Assembly (NCBI GenBank): GCA_015065725.1
Contig: SVPV01000009.1
Coordinates: 1 to 64,000, forward strand
Origin: Oscillospiraceae bacterium
Lineage (GTDB): Bacteria; Bacillota; Clostridia; Oscillospirales; Acutalibacteraceae
Direction: 5' to 3'
DNA length: 64,000 nucleotides
The position numbers and the translations under genes were made by a program. This document shows, piece after piece, positions 53,242-63,345 of the stretch; within the stretch, counting starts at the first letter, position 1, and each line of letters starts with the position of its first letter. The notes beneath the pieces were generated by a model. The model was given only the letters and a program-made list of their open reading frames with translations. It was not told the origin of the DNA and ran no database searches.

Positions 53242-55872
53242 TTATTTCATATCCTTAATAGCAGCCTGAGCAGCAGCAAGGCGAGCTATCGGCACACGGA
53301 ATGGTGAGCAGGATACATAGTCAAGACCAATCTTGTGGCAGAACTCAACGGAAACAGGGTCACCGCCATGCTCACCGCAGATACCGCAGTGAATTGAAGG
53401 ACGAGTCTTTTTACCAAGAGTAACAGCCATATCCATAAGCTTACCAACACCGTTTTGGTCAAGTTTAGCAAATGGGTCGTTCTCATAAATCTTGCTGTCA
53501 TAGTAAGCGGTTAAGAACTTACCAGCGTCATCACGGCTGAAGCCGAATGTCATCTGAGTAAGGTCGTTTGTACCGAAGCAGAAGAACTCGGCCTCAGTTG
53601 CAACCTCATCAGCAGTAAGACAAGCTCTTGGGATTTCCATCATTGTACCAACTTCGTACTTAAGCTCAACGCCTGCAGCAGCGATTTCCTTATCAGCAGT
53701 AGCAACAACGATATCCTTAACGAACTTCATTTCCTTAACTTCGCCTGTTAAAGGAATCATAATTTCGGGAACGAGGTTCCAATCAGGATGAGCTTTCTTA
53801 ACATTGATAGCAGCTCTTATAACAGCAGCAGTCTGCATTTTTGCAATTTCAGGATAGGTAACTGCAAGACGGCAACCACGGTGACCCATCATTGGGTTAA
53901 ACTCGTGTAAAGAAGAAATGATATTCTTGATATCAGCAACAGTTTTACCTTGTGCATCTGCAAGAGCCTTAATGTCAGCTTCCTCGGTAGGAACGAACTC
54001 GTGTAGCGGTGGGTCTAAGAAACGGATGCAAACGGGGTTGCCTTCAAGAGCCTCATAAAGCTTCTCGAAGTCGCCTTGCTGATAGGGAAGAATCTTAGCG
54101 AGAGCAGCCTCACGTGCCTCAACTGTATCAGAGCAAATCATCTCACGGAAAGCAGCAATTCTTTCAGCCTCGAAGAACATATGCTCTGTACGGCAAAGAC
54201 CGATACCCTCAGCACCAAGCTCACGAGCTTTTTTAGCATCAGCAGGTGTATCAGCATTGGTACGAACCTTTAATGTTCTGAACTCATCAGCCCAAGTCAT
54301 GATTCTGCCGAACTCACCAGCGATTTCAGCGTCAACAGTTGGGATAATGCCGTCATAAATGTTACCGGTAGAACCGTCGATAGAAATATAGTCGCCCTCA
54401 ACGTAGGTTTTGCCTGCGAGAGTGAACTTCTTGTTTTCTTCATCCATAATGATGTCGCCGCAACCAGATACGCAGCAAGTACCCATACCACGTGCAACAA
54501 CGGCAGCGTGAGAGGTCATACCGCCACGAACAGTAAGAATACCCTGAGAAGCCTTCATACCTGTGATGTCTTCAGGAGAAGTTTCAAGACGAACAAGAAC
54601 TACCTTTTCACCACGGTTGTTCCATTCTACAGCATCTTCAGCGGTAAATACAACCTTACCGCAAGCAGCACCTGGAGATGCACCAAGACCCTTACCTGCA
54701 GGAACAGCAGCCTTAAGTGCCTTTGCATCAAACTGTGGGTGGAGAAGTGTATCAAGGTTACGTGGATCGATCATAGCAACAGCCTGCTTCTTATCAATCA
54801 TGCCCTCGTCAACTAGGTCGCAAGCAATCTTTAAAGCAGCTTTTGCGGTTCTCTTACCGTTACGTGTCTGAAGCATATAAAGCTTACCAGCCTGAACTGT
54901 GAACTCCATATCCTGCATATCACGATAGTGGTCTTCAAGTATAGCACAAACTTCCTGGAACTGTTTGAAAGCTTCAGGGAACTTATTAGCCATTTCAGCA
55001 ATCGGCATAGGAGTACGAACGCCTGCAACAACGTCTTCACCTTGTGCATTTGTTAAGAACTCACCCATAAGACCGGGCTCACCTGTAGCGGGGTCACGTG
55101 TAAAGGCAACACCTGTACCGCAATCATCACCCATATTACCGAATGCCATCATCTGTACGTTAACAGCGGTACCCCAAGAATAAGGAATATCGTTGTCACG
55201 ACGGTAAACGTTTGCACGGGGGTTGTCCCAAGAACGGAAAACAGCTTCAACAGCACCCATTAACTGCTCTTTGGGGTCAGTGGGGAAGTCTTTGCCGATT
55301 TTGTTCTTGTATTCAGCCTTAAACTGACTAGCTAACTCCTTAAGGTCATCAGCAGTAAGGTCAACGTCTTGTGTAACACCCTTAACTTCCTTCATTTTGT
55401 CGATAAGCTCTTCAAAATACTTCTTACCAACTTCCATAACTACGTCAGAATACATCTGAATAAATCTTCTGTAGCAGTCCCAAGCCCAACGGGGATTGCC
55501 GGATTTAGCAGACATAACTTCAACAACTTCTTCGTTAAGACCAAGGTTAAGGATAGTATCCATCATACCAGGCATAGATGCACGAGCACCTGAACGAACA
55601 GAAACAAGAAGGGGATTTTCCTTATCACCGAACTTCATACCGGTGATGCCTTCCATTTTGTCGATGTATTCCATTATTTGTGCCTGAATATCATCGTTGA
55701 TTTTTCTGCCATCCTCATAGTACTGTGTACAAGCCTCTGTGGTTACGGTGAATCCCTGTGGAACAGGAAGACCGATTTTGGTCATTTCTGCAAGGTTAGC
55801 ACCCTTACCGCCAAGAAGCTCACGCATGCTAGCGTCGCCTTCACTAAAAAGGTAAACATACTTGTGACTCAT
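53242..55872 (-). CDS. ppdK: Pyruvate, phosphate dikinase
   Basis: An 876-residue enzyme of normal length. It interconverts pyruvate, ATP and Pi with phosphoenolpyruvate, AMP and PPi, and in anaerobes often runs glycolytically. The N-terminal ATP-grasp domain begins YLFSEGDASMRELLGGKGANLAEM; the phospho-histidine lies in GGMTSHAAVVARGMGTCCVSG (about residue 454); the C-terminal PEP/pyruvate barrel includes GLCRTEHMF, FGTNDLTQMTFGFSRDD and CGICGEHGGDP. AGGAGG precedes the ATG. A palindrome between promoter and gene may control it. Confidence 0.97.
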   Translation of the reverse strand: MSHKYVYLFSEGDASMRELLGGKGANLAEMTKIGLPVPQGFTVTTEACTQYYEDGRKINDDIQAQIMEYIDKMEGITGMKFGDKENPLLVSVRSGARASMPGMMDTILNLGLNEEVVEVMSAKSGNPRWAWDCYRRFIQMYSDVVMEVGKKYFEELIDKMKEVKGVTQDVDLTADDLKELASQFKAEYKNKIGKDFPTDPKEQLMGAVEAVFRSWDNPRANVYRRDNDIPYSWGTAVNVQMMAFGNMGDDCGTGVAFTRDPATGEPGLMGEFLTNAQGEDVVAGVRTPMPIAEMANKFPEAFKQFQEVCAILEDHYRDMQDMEFTVQAGKLYMLQTRNGKRTAKAALKIACDLVDEGMIDKKQAVAMIDPRNLDTLLHPQFDAKALKAAVPAGKGLGASPGAACGKVVFTAEDAVEWNNRGEKVVLVRLETSPEDITGMKASQGILTVRGGMTSHAAVVARGMGTCCVSGCGDIIMDEENKKFTLAGKTYVEGDYISIDGSTGNIYDGIIPTVDAEIAGEFGRIMTWADEFRTLKVRTNADTPADAKKARELGAEGIGLCRTEHMFFEAERIAAFREMICSDTVEAREAALAKILPYQQGDFEKLYEALEGNPVCIRFLDPPLHEFVPTEEADIKALADAQGKTVADIKNIISSLHEFNPMMGHRGCRLAVTYPEIAKMQTAAVIRAAINVKKAHPDWNLVPEIMIPLTGEVKEMKFVKDIVVATADKEIAAAGVELKYEVGTMMEIPRACLTADEVATEAEFFCFGTNDLTQMTFGFSRDDAGKFLTAYYDSKIYENDPFAKLDQNGVGKLMDMAVTLGKKTRPSIHCGICGEHGGDPVSVEFCHKIGLDYVSCSPFRVPIARLAAAQAAIKDMK

Positions 55873-55924
55873 ATTAAGTCAACCTCCTAAAAAATATTTC
55901 TATCCAAATTGATAACTGATTTCA

Positions 55925-55955
55925 GCCTAGAAATCTAGGCAGCTAAAATATTATA
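55925..55955 (-). promoter_or_regulatory. ppdK -10 element and start-site palindrome
   Basis: On the minus strand TATAAT lies at 55955-55950; its -35 is weak. Ten bases downstream is the perfect palindrome GCCTAGAAATCTAGGC (55940-55925), covering the expected start region and early leader. Such placement fits an operator. The 56-56.08 kb stretch beyond is AT-rich with no gene. Confidence 0.5.
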
Positions 55956-56089
55956 TCAAATTATTGGCAAAAAATAAAGTGTTTTTTTAATTAAAAGCAT
56001 TTTTTTAACATAATAATGAAAAATAAGGTTATTTTTGGCGACTATTAAGGTAATTTTTATAATATTATATGCTAAAAAGAAAATTATAG

Positions 56090-56118
56090 TTGAACAAAGG
56101 GAAAATTTGTGTTATCAT
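56090..56118 (+). promoter_or_regulatory. proS promoter
   Basis: TTGAAC (56090-56095) and TATCAT (56113-56118) with a 17-base spacer, 44 bases before the ATG. Confidence 0.55.
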
Positions 56119-56162
56119 AAACAAAGTTTATTCTAAAGATAAAGAACAGATACGGTGATAAA

Positions 56163-57596
56163 ATGGCTAATGAAAAAATGGTAAAGTCCATAACCTCTAT
56201 GGACGAAGATTTTGCAAAATGGTATACTGACGTTGTAATTAAGGCAGAGCTTATCGATTATGCCTCTGTTAAGGGTTGTATGATTATCCGTCCTTACGGA
56301 TATGCAATCTGGGAAAACATACAGCGTCTAATGGACGGAATGTTCAAGGAAACAGGTCACGAAAACGTTTATATGCCGATGTTTATTCCCGAAAGTCTTT
56401 TACAAAAGGAAAAGGATCATGTAGAAGGCTTTGCACCCGAGGTTGCTTGGGTAACACACGGCGGTGAAGAAAAGCTAGAGGAAAGGCTTTGTGTTCGTCC
56501 TACCTCTGAAACACTTTTCTGTGACCACTTTAAAAATATTGTGCATTCATACCGCGATTTACCAAAGCTTTATAATCAGTGGTGTAGCGTTGTTCGTTGG
56601 GAAAAGACAACCCGTCCTTTCCTTCGCTCGCGTGAATTCTTGTGGCAGGAGGGACATACTCTTCACGCAACAAGTGAGGAAGCTAAGGCAGAAACAATAC
56701 AAATGCTTAATGTTTATGCACGCTTTGCTAAAGAGTGTCTTGCAATGCCTGTTGTTAAGGGTGTAAAGACCGCTAAAGAGCGTTTTGCAGGTGCCGAGGA
56801 CACTTATACTATTGAAGCTTTAATGCACGACGGTAAGGCTTTGCAGAGCGGTACATCACACTATTTCGGTGATGGTTTTGCAAAGGCGTTTGATATTACA
56901 TTTACCGATAAAAATAATAATCTTACACATCCGTTCCAAACATCTTGGGGTACAACAACACGTCTTATCGGTGCTATTATTATGACACACGGTGACGATA
57001 ACGGTCTTGTTTTGCCTCCGCCTGTAGCACCTATTCAAGCTGTTATTGTTCCTATTGCTTCTCATAAAGAGGGTGTTTTAGAAACTGCCAATGCTATGTT
57101 TGAGGATATTAAGACTGTTTGCCGTGCAAAGCTTGACGATAGCGACCAAACACCAGGTTGGAAGTTCGCGGAATATGAGATGAAGGGTGTTCCGCTTCGT
57201 ATAGAGGTAGGTCCGCGTGACATTGCAGATGGTAACTGTGTGGTTGTTCGCCGTGATAATAGGGAAAAGACTGTAGTTCCGATTAAGGAATTGGCACAGC
57301 GTATCCCCGAGCTTCTTAATGCGGTACACGAGGGTCTTTACAACAAGGCTTTAGAGCGTAGGGAGGAAATGACCTACGATGCTCGCAGTTTAGACGAAAT
57401 GATTGAAATTGCGGAAAACAAGCCAGGCTTTATTCGTGCTATGTGGTGCGGTGAGCGTGAGTGCGAGGACGCTTTAAAGGAAAAGGCAGGCGTAACCTCA
57501 CGTTGTATTCCGTTTGAGCAGGAAGAGCTTGACGGCAAGTGTGTATGCTGTGGCAAACCCGCAAAACATATGCTTTATTGGGGTAAGGCTTATTAA
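56163..57596 (+). CDS. proS: Proline--tRNA ligase, archaeal/eukaryotic-type
   Basis: A 477-residue class II synthetase that charges tRNA-Pro. It is the short form without the YbaK-like editing insertion between motifs 2 and 3. Motif 2 is [28 protein letters not shown]-terminal zinc-type segment ([10 protein letters not shown]...[18 protein letters not shown]) and terminal Tyr mark the archaeal/eukaryotic-type ProRS found in many Clostridia. The ribosome site is weak (GGTGATAAA). Proofreading in trans would need a free Ala-tRNA-Pro deacylase, not seen here. Confidence 0.95.
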   Translation: MANEKMVKSITSMDEDFAKWYTDVVIKAELIDYASVKGCMIIRPYGYAIWENIQRLMDGMFKETGHENVYMPMFIPESLLQKEKDHVEGFAPEVAWVTHGGEEKLEERLCVRPTSETLFCDHFKNIVHSYRDLPKLYNQWCSVVRWEKTTRPFLRSREFLWQEGHTLHATSEEAKAETIQMLNVYARFAKECLAMPVVKGVKTAKERFAGAEDTYTIEALMHDGKALQSGTSHYFGDGFAKAFDITFTDKNNNLTHPFQTSWGTTTRLIGAIIMTHGDDNGLVLPPPVAPIQAVIVPIASHKEGVLETANAMFEDIKTVCRAKLDDSDQTPGWKFAEYEMKGVPLRIEVGPRDIADGNCVVVRRDNREKTVVPIKELAQRIPELLNAVHEGLYNKALERREEMTYDARSLDEMIEIAENKPGFIRAMWCGERECEDALKEKAGVTSRCIPFEQEELDGKCVCCGKPAKHMLYWGKAY

Positions 57597-57660
57597 TTTG
57601 TTTTAATTCTAGTTAATATTATTAAAATTCAAGTAAATCCTAATAATAGAGGTGAAAACT

Positions 57661-57861
57661 ATGGCAGTAAGATTTAACGACGACAAGGATACGGTTGTAA
57701 GAATTAAAGAGGGACTTCGCTTAAAAGGCGGATACTGTCCTTGCAGGGTTGGTAAAAAAGAGGAATATAAGTGCATTTGTGAAGAGTTTAAAAAACAAAT
57801 TGCAGACCCTGATTTTGAGGGTTACTGCCATTGTAGACTTTATTATAAATCAAAGGATTGA
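57661..57861 (+). CDS. Ferredoxin-thioredoxin reductase catalytic-subunit-like protein
   Basis: A 66-residue iron-sulfur protein with three CxC motifs: C26-P-C28, C38-I-C40 and C56-H-C58. FTR catalytic subunits use these cysteines for a 4Fe-4S cluster and an active disulfide that takes electrons from ferredoxin and reduces thioredoxin. Spacings here are 9 and 15 residues between motifs, not the 16 and 8 of the plant enzyme, so it is the variant seen in anaerobes. The ATG at 57661 follows GAGGTG. The thioredoxin gene follows 14 bases later; no variable subunit is present. Confidence 0.85.
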   Translation: MAVRFNDDKDTVVRIKEGLRLKGGYCPCRVGKKEEYKCICEEFKKQIADPDFEGYCHCRLYYKSKD

Positions 57862-57875
57862 GAGGATGTTAAAAA

Positions 57876-58181
57876 ATGTCTGTTTTAAAAATTAGTAAGG
57901 ATAATTTTGAAAATGAAGTTATCAATAGCACAGTGCCTGTAATTCTTGATTTTTGGGCAGAGTGGTGCGGTCCTTGCAGAATGCTCGGTCCCGTTATTGA
58001 TGAAATTGCAGAGGAAAACTCCAACATAAAGGTTGGAAAGGTAAATGTCGATGAGGAGATTTCTTTAGCTACACTATTTGGGATTGAAAGCATACCTACC
58101 TTATTATTTTTTAAAAATGGTGAGGCTTATGATAAGCTGATAGGTGTTAGAAGTAAAGAAGATATTTTAAGTCATATTTAA
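57876..58181 (+). CDS. trxA: Thioredoxin
   Basis: A 101-residue thioredoxin with the active-site motif FWAEWCGPCRMLGP (about residues 26-39), VDEEISLATLFGIESIPTLLFFKNG with cis-proline, and a normal fold length. It reduces cytoplasmic disulfides. The tight pairing with an FTR-type gene suggests it is reduced from ferredoxin rather than NADPH. Confidence 0.95.
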   Translation: MSVLKISKDNFENEVINSTVPVILDFWAEWCGPCRMLGPVIDEIAEENSNIKVGKVNVDEEISLATLFGIESIPTLLFFKNGEAYDKLIGVRSKEDILSHI

Positions 58182-58186
58182 TAAAC

Positions 58187-58219
58187 ATACCCGATACTTA
58201 TTTAATAGGTATCGGGTAT
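58187..58219 (+). terminator. Hairpin between trxA and mntP
   Basis: ATACCCGATAC (58187-58197) pairs with GTATCGGGTAT (58209-58219). There is no T-run after it and only 19 bases to mntP, so it may attenuate or stabilise rather than terminate. Confidence 0.5.
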
Positions 58220-58238
58220 ATGTTACGTGAGGTAAAAT

Positions 58239-58802
58239 ATGAGTTTGTGGGAACTTTTTGTTATTGCGATCGGTCTTTCTATGGACGCTTTTGCAGTAGC
58301 AATATGTAAAGGTCTGTCTGTTGAAAAGTTAAATAGAAAACATCTTTTGATTGTAGGTACATATTTTGGTGGGTTTCAGGCACTTATGCCACTAATAGGT
58401 TATTTTCTAGGTGTGAATTTTAGGTCTATTATCGAAAGCTTTGACCACTGGATAGCTTTTGGATTATTGACACTGATTGGTGCTAACATGATAAAGGAAT
58501 CAATGGAGAAATGCGAAGAACTAGATGATTCTTTCACATTTAAAGCAATGCTTCCGCTAGCGGTTGCTACTAGCATTGACGCTTTGGCTGTGGGTGTAAC
58601 CTTTGCGTTTTTAAATGTTACTATTGCACCTGCAGTAAGCTTTATCGGTGTTATTACATTCCTGCTTTCAGCAGTTGGTGTTAAAATTGGTAATGTGTTC
58701 GGAGTTAAGTATAAATCAAAAGCCGAAATGGCAGGCGGTATAGTACTGATACTTATGGGACTTAAAATACTTTTAGAGCATTTAGGTATTATAAATTTTT
58801 AA
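58239..58802 (+). CDS. mntP: Manganese efflux pump MntP
   Basis: A 187-residue membrane protein with six helices in two homologous halves, each with the family Asp motif: [16 protein letters not shown] and [15 protein letters not shown]. It exports Mn2+ and protects against manganese overload. GTGAGGT precedes the ATG. The short upstream gap has no room for the yybP-ykoY manganese riboswitch that often controls mntP. Confidence 0.93.
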   Translation: MSLWELFVIAIGLSMDAFAVAICKGLSVEKLNRKHLLIVGTYFGGFQALMPLIGYFLGVNFRSIIESFDHWIAFGLLTLIGANMIKESMEKCEELDDSFTFKAMLPLAVATSIDALAVGVTFAFLNVTIAPAVSFIGVITFLLSAVGVKIGNVFGVKYKSKAEMAGGIVLILMGLKILLEHLGIINF

Positions 58803-58815
58803 ACTATAAAAATTT

Positions 58816-58843
58816 AGCTGTCGGTTGACTGAAACCGACAGCT
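58816..58843 (+). terminator. mntP terminator, also facing the GH13 gene
   Basis: AGCTGTCGGTT (58816-58826) and AACCGACAGCT (58833-58843) form an 11-pair stem, followed by TTTTT on the plus strand and A/T-rich sequence on the minus side. Confidence 0.92.
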
Positions 58844-58853
58844 TTTTTGTGCT

Positions 58854-60704
58854 TTAAATTAATATTTCGGCAGAAAACGGAGGTAAATACAGCTTACTAT
58901 TTTTAATACTTCCGTCTAAATTTGTTTTGTGTTTATTATAATCAGCGGGTAGGGTAAACTCTATAGATTTATCGGTACAGTTTACTGCAGTTAACGATAA
59001 AGAGTTATCAGTCCTACGCTCATATACTAAAAATCCGTCTTCGGCTTTAAGCGGTATAAATTCACCGTTTTTAAATACACAGGCAGAATTTCTGATTTTG
59101 CCTAAGGTTTTATAAAACTTTGTGAGGGGGGAGTCGGTTTTTGACCAATCAAATGCTCCTCTGCAAAACGGGTCGCCGTAGCCCTCAAGTCCTATTTCGT
59201 CACCGTAATAAAGAGAGGGGATACCTGGCAGGGTATACTGAATAACGGCAGCTAGTCTTAAAAGCTTTAAGCCGTACTGGTATTCTTCCTTGCTTAAATG
59301 TGTAACCGACTGTACACTTCTTTCTTTAATATCAGGATTTTTACTGCCTAGCCTTGTTATAATCCGCATAGTGTCGTGAGTGCCTAAATGGTTCATAAGG
59401 CAATTAACACTCGCTTGCGGATAATTTTCTGTAATGTTAAGTACAGTATTAACAAGTTTGTTTGAATTTCGGTTCTTTATAAAATCAACTATAGCGTCGG
59501 CAAAGGGATAATTCATAACAGAATCAAGCTGTTTGCCTAGCAAAAACCGTCTTCGTTTGTTGTAGCTTATTTTGTTTGAAGCGTCTTCCCAAACTTCGCC
59601 TAGAATATAAGCGTTTGGATTTTCAGTTTTTATGGCAGTTCTTATTTTATCTAAAAACTCGTCAGGTAATTCGTCGGCAACGTCAAGACGCCAACCGTCA
59701 GCACCAAGCCTTAACCAATGGCGTAAAACTCCATTTTCCCCTGTAATAAACTCGGTAAAATCGGGGTTGTTTTCTATGGTTTCGGGAAGTCCCTTTACAT
59801 CCCACCAAGTTTTAACGTCATCAGGGTAGGATTTAAAATCAAACCAATATCGGTAGGGCGAATCGGGTGAATTGTATGCACCTAAAGTGTCGTATCTGCC
59901 GTTTTTATTAAAATATCGGCTATCTTCACCTGTATGAGAAAAAACACCGTCTAATATTATTTTAATTTCGCTTTTATGGGCTTTTTCGCAAAGTAACATA
60001 AAATCCTTTTCATCACCCAAAAGAGAGTCTATAGCCATATAATCGGCAGTGTTGTAGCGGTGGTTTGAATGTGCTTCAAAAATTGGATTTAAGTATATTA
60101 TGTTTACCCCTAATGATTTAAGGTATGGAAGTTTTTCTGTAATTCCTTTAAGGTCACCGCAATAGTAATCGTTACCAAGCTCGCATTTTCCGCAGTTTTG
60201 TTTATGTTCGGGTTGCTTTGACCAATCGTCAACTATATATCTGTCATCAGGTACGTTTTTCTTCACCTTGCCCGAATAATAAAATCTGTCAGGGAATATT
60301 TGGTATATTATACCGCCGTTAAGCCAATCGGGTGTAGTATAGTCTTTATCATATACAGTCTGTTGCCACCAACCGCCATTATTAGAAACGATGCCAAGTG
60401 AAGTATCTGTTTTAGTTACATAATATTCACCGTAATCGCTAGTGTATCTAAAAGAGTACCAATAAAGACCTGTTTCAAGCGAAAATTCACACTCATAAAA
60501 GCTGTAATCATCAAGATTTTCGCCTTTTGTTAAAAGTATTTCTGTGGCTTCATACTCATCATCACGCCTTATAACTAAATAACAAGCCTTAACCTTTGCA
60601 TCATTATGCAGCAAAAGCCGTAGCCGAAGAGTTTGGTCTTCGGCTACGGCACCAATATGGCTTTTATATAGTTTTTTTCGTGAATCAAAAGGATAATATT
60701 CCAT
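58854..60704 (-). CDS. GH13 alpha-glucan hydrolase (neopullulanase/maltogenic-amylase type)
   Basis: A 616-residue cytoplasmic enzyme (no signal peptide). An N-terminal beta domain of the CBM34/neopullulanase kind (~1-115) precedes the barrel, which begins WLNGGIIYQIFPDRFY. Catalytic regions: DGVFSHTG, DGWRLDVADE (nucleophile Asp, about 338), ILGEVWED (acid Glu, about 367) and NHLGTHD (about 443). It would cut alpha-1,4 or 1,6 bonds of maltodextrins or glycogen. It follows glycogen phosphorylase by three bases, so the two act together in glucan breakdown. A CGKCELGNDYYCGDLKGI loop carries three cysteines. Confidence 0.9.
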   Translation of the reverse strand: MEYYPFDSRKKLYKSHIGAVAEDQTLRLRLLLHNDAKVKACYLVIRRDDEYEATEILLTKGENLDDYSFYECEFSLETGLYWYSFRYTSDYGEYYVTKTDTSLGIVSNNGGWWQQTVYDKDYTTPDWLNGGIIYQIFPDRFYYSGKVKKNVPDDRYIVDDWSKQPEHKQNCGKCELGNDYYCGDLKGITEKLPYLKSLGVNIIYLNPIFEAHSNHRYNTADYMAIDSLLGDEKDFMLLCEKAHKSEIKIILDGVFSHTGEDSRYFNKNGRYDTLGAYNSPDSPYRYWFDFKSYPDDVKTWWDVKGLPETIENNPDFTEFITGENGVLRHWLRLGADGWRLDVADELPDEFLDKIRTAIKTENPNAYILGEVWEDASNKISYNKRRRFLLGKQLDSVMNYPFADAIVDFIKNRNSNKLVNTVLNITENYPQASVNCLMNHLGTHDTMRIITRLGSKNPDIKERSVQSVTHLSKEEYQYGLKLLRLAAVIQYTLPGIPSLYYGDEIGLEGYGDPFCRGAFDWSKTDSPLTKFYKTLGKIRNSACVFKNGEFIPLKAEDGFLVYERRTDNSLSLTAVNCTDKSIEFTLPADYNKHKTNLDGSIKNSKLYLPPFSAEILI

Positions 60705-60707
60705 AAT

Positions 60708-63113
60708 TTATTTTACAGGCTCAATATTCCAAATGTTTTTAGCGTAGTCGTCGATAGAACGGTCTGCGGCAAATATGCCCGACTTCGCGATATTCATAAG
60801 TGACATTTTACTCCAAACCTCAGGCTTGTTGTAAAGGTCGGTCGCTTTTTTCTGTACTAGGCAGTAGTCGGCATAATCCGCAAGTGCCATATAGTGATCA
60901 ACATTCTTAAGTGTGTTATAAATGTTGTCGAATTGTTTGCCTGCAATTCCTTTTCTTATAAAATCAAGTGAGTGGCGTAGGTCTGCATTGTTGTTGTAAT
61001 ACTCTATAGGTGAATATCCTGCTTTTTGAAGTGCCAATACTTCGGGAGTTTGCATACCGAATATTAAGATGTTATCGTCACCGACAGCAGAGTGTATTTC
61101 TACATTTGCACCATCCTCGGTGCCTAAAGTAATCGCACCGTTCATCATAAGCTTCATATTTCCCGTACCGCTAGCCTCGGTAGATGCTAATGAAATCTGC
61201 TCGCTTATATCTGCGGCAGGAATCATAAGCTCTGCCATAGTAACACGGTAATCTTCAAGGAATAATATTTTAAGCTTATCGTTTACAGTACGGTCGTTGT
61301 TAATTAACGATTGAAGCTGACAAATCATTTGTATAATTTCTTTTGCAAATAAATATCCAGGAGCTGCCTTTGCACCGAAAATATAGGTTTTAGGTGTAAA
61401 AGGTGCATTTGGATTGTTCTTTATATAAAGATATTCCGATATAATATGAAGTGCATTAAGATGCTGACGCTTGTATTCGTGCAGTCTTTTTACCTGCATA
61501 TCAAAAATAGAATCGGGGTCTAGCGTAATACCTATATTATCTTTAACGTAATTTGAAAAACGCTCTTTATTGCTACGCTTGATTTCACGAAGTCTTGAAA
61601 GTACGGAACTATCGTCAGCAAAAGCTGTTAATTTTTCAAGCTCGGCAGCATTCATAATGAATCCGTCGCCAATAGTTTCGGTTAAATATTTAGTAAGCTC
61701 GGGATTTGCCTGACAAAGCCAACGCCTGTGTGCAATACCGTTAGTAACGTTTGTGAATTTTTCGGGTGTTAATTTATAATAATCATTAAACAGCTCATCT
61801 GTAATTATTTTACTGTGTAGCTTTGAAACACCGTTTACGGTATGGCAAGCAGCAACACAAAGATTTGCCATTCTAACAACACCGTTTTCTAAAATAGCAG
61901 TACGCTCTACAAGCTCTAAATCGTTCGTTTGTGCTAATACACTTGCACGGTAACGACGGTCAATTTCCTTAACTATCTGATAAATACGGGGAAGTCTTTC
62001 TTTGAAAAGACTTTCCTGCCAACATTCAAGTGCTTCGGACATAATGGTATGGTTAGTGTAAGCTACTGTTCTTGTTACAATGTCCCAAGCCTTTTCCCAA
62101 GCGTAACCGCACTCATCAAGTAAAAACCTCATAAGTTCGGGAATAGATAGGGTGGGGTGGGTATCGTTTATGTGAATAGCTACCTTTTCGGGTAGGTTAT
62201 CAAGCGTGTTGTATTTACGCAGGTGTCTGTTTAAAATATCTTGTATTGATGCTGATACCAAGAAATATTGCTGACGAAGACGAAGTGATTTACCCTCAAT
62301 ATGATTGTCTTCGGGATATAAAACTTTAGAAATTGCCTCGGTCATAGCACGTTGTTCAAGTGCTCGTACATAGTCGCCTTGGTTAAAAGCAGACATATCG
62401 AAATCCTGACATTCAGCACTCCAAAGACGTAGAACATTTACAGTTTTACCGTCCTTGCCTGCAACCATAAGGTCATAGGGCATAGCACGAACGGTTTTAT
62501 AATCGGTATGTTCGATATGGTGATATGAACCGTCCCACCACTCGTTAATTCTACCGTCGAAATTAACATCAACTGCAGATGCAGGGCGTTGCTCTAGCCA
62601 AACACCACCGCCTGGTAGCCAAAAATCAGGCATTTCGGTCTGCCAACCCTCGATTATCTTTTGACGGAATATACCAAGCTCATAACGTATACAGTAACCC
62701 ATAGCCGAGTAGCTGCCGCTTGAAAGACCGTCAAGGAAGCAGGCGGCAAGACGTCCTAGACCGCCGTTACCAAGACCAGCATCAGGTTCAAAATCGTAAA
62801 GCTTGCTTAGCTTTACCTTAAATTTATTAAGAGCCTTTTCCATGGTGTCGGTAAGGTCTAAATTAAACAGGGTGTTTTTTAGACTTCTGCCCATTAAAAA
62901 TTCCATACTTAAATAGTAAACAGTTTTAGCCTCTTGCTCGTTTACTGATTTTTTGAAATTTGCTCTGCGTTCGCTCATAATATCCAAAAGGCAAAGAACA
63001 CAAGCTTTGTAGAAAACCTCATCAGATGCCTGTTCGGGTGTTACGCCGAAGTTGTGTGAGAGTTTTCTTTCTATTAATGATGCTATTTGCGAAACGGTGT
63101 ATTTTGTTGCCAT
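60708..63113 (-). CDS. glgP: Glycogen/maltodextrin phosphorylase
   Basis: An 801-residue enzyme, usual length, that splits alpha-1,4 glucans with phosphate to glucose-1-phosphate. The pyridoxal-phosphate site is EASGTGNMKLMMNGAITLGTEDGANVEI (Lys about 655). N-terminal features include KTVYYLSMEFLMGRSL and GLGNGGLGRLAACFLDGLS. GGAGA precedes the ATG. First gene of a two-gene operon with the GH13 enzyme. Confidence 0.96.
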   Translation of the reverse strand: MATKYTVSQIASLIERKLSHNFGVTPEQASDEVFYKACVLCLLDIMSERRANFKKSVNEQEAKTVYYLSMEFLMGRSLKNTLFNLDLTDTMEKALNKFKVKLSKLYDFEPDAGLGNGGLGRLAACFLDGLSSGSYSAMGYCIRYELGIFRQKIIEGWQTEMPDFWLPGGGVWLEQRPASAVDVNFDGRINEWWDGSYHHIEHTDYKTVRAMPYDLMVAGKDGKTVNVLRLWSAECQDFDMSAFNQGDYVRALEQRAMTEAISKVLYPEDNHIEGKSLRLRQQYFLVSASIQDILNRHLRKYNTLDNLPEKVAIHINDTHPTLSIPELMRFLLDECGYAWEKAWDIVTRTVAYTNHTIMSEALECWQESLFKERLPRIYQIVKEIDRRYRASVLAQTNDLELVERTAILENGVVRMANLCVAACHTVNGVSKLHSKIITDELFNDYYKLTPEKFTNVTNGIAHRRWLCQANPELTKYLTETIGDGFIMNAAELEKLTAFADDSSVLSRLREIKRSNKERFSNYVKDNIGITLDPDSIFDMQVKRLHEYKRQHLNALHIISEYLYIKNNPNAPFTPKTYIFGAKAAPGYLFAKEIIQMICQLQSLINNDRTVNDKLKILFLEDYRVTMAELMIPAADISEQISLASTEASGTGNMKLMMNGAITLGTEDGANVEIHSAVGDDNILIFGMQTPEVLALQKAGYSPIEYYNNNADLRHSLDFIRKGIAGKQFDNIYNTLKNVDHYMALADYADYCLVQKKATDLYNKPEVWSKMSLMNIAKSGIFAADRSIDDYAKNIWNIEPVK

Positions 63114-63284
63114 ACAAACATCTCCATAAAAAATTATACTATTATTTTATACATTATATAATATAATATTCTCAAACAATTTTCAAGTATTAGTTATAAG
63201 TATAAAAGATTAAAAATATGTACAAAATAAACAAAATAATGTAAAATTTATTAATAAACAAAGCTTTTTAAGGTAAATAATAAT

Positions 63285-63328
63285 AAAAAACGGCTATCAC
63301 AGAGAATTAAGAGTGACAGCCGTTTTTT
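63285..63328 (-). terminator. Terminator past the small membrane peptide
   Basis: AAAAAACGGCTATCAC (63285-63300) pairs with GTGACAGCCGTTTTTT (63313-63328) with one mismatch. It ends the leftward cls-peptide transcript before glgP; the gap 63114-63284 is otherwise AT-rich with no feature I recognise. Confidence 0.85.
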
Positions 63329-63345
63329 ATATGTTTGATATGAGT

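Noticed and set aside
58182-58238. A yybP-ykoY manganese riboswitch before mntP
   Set aside because: The gap is 57 bases and holds only one simple hairpin.
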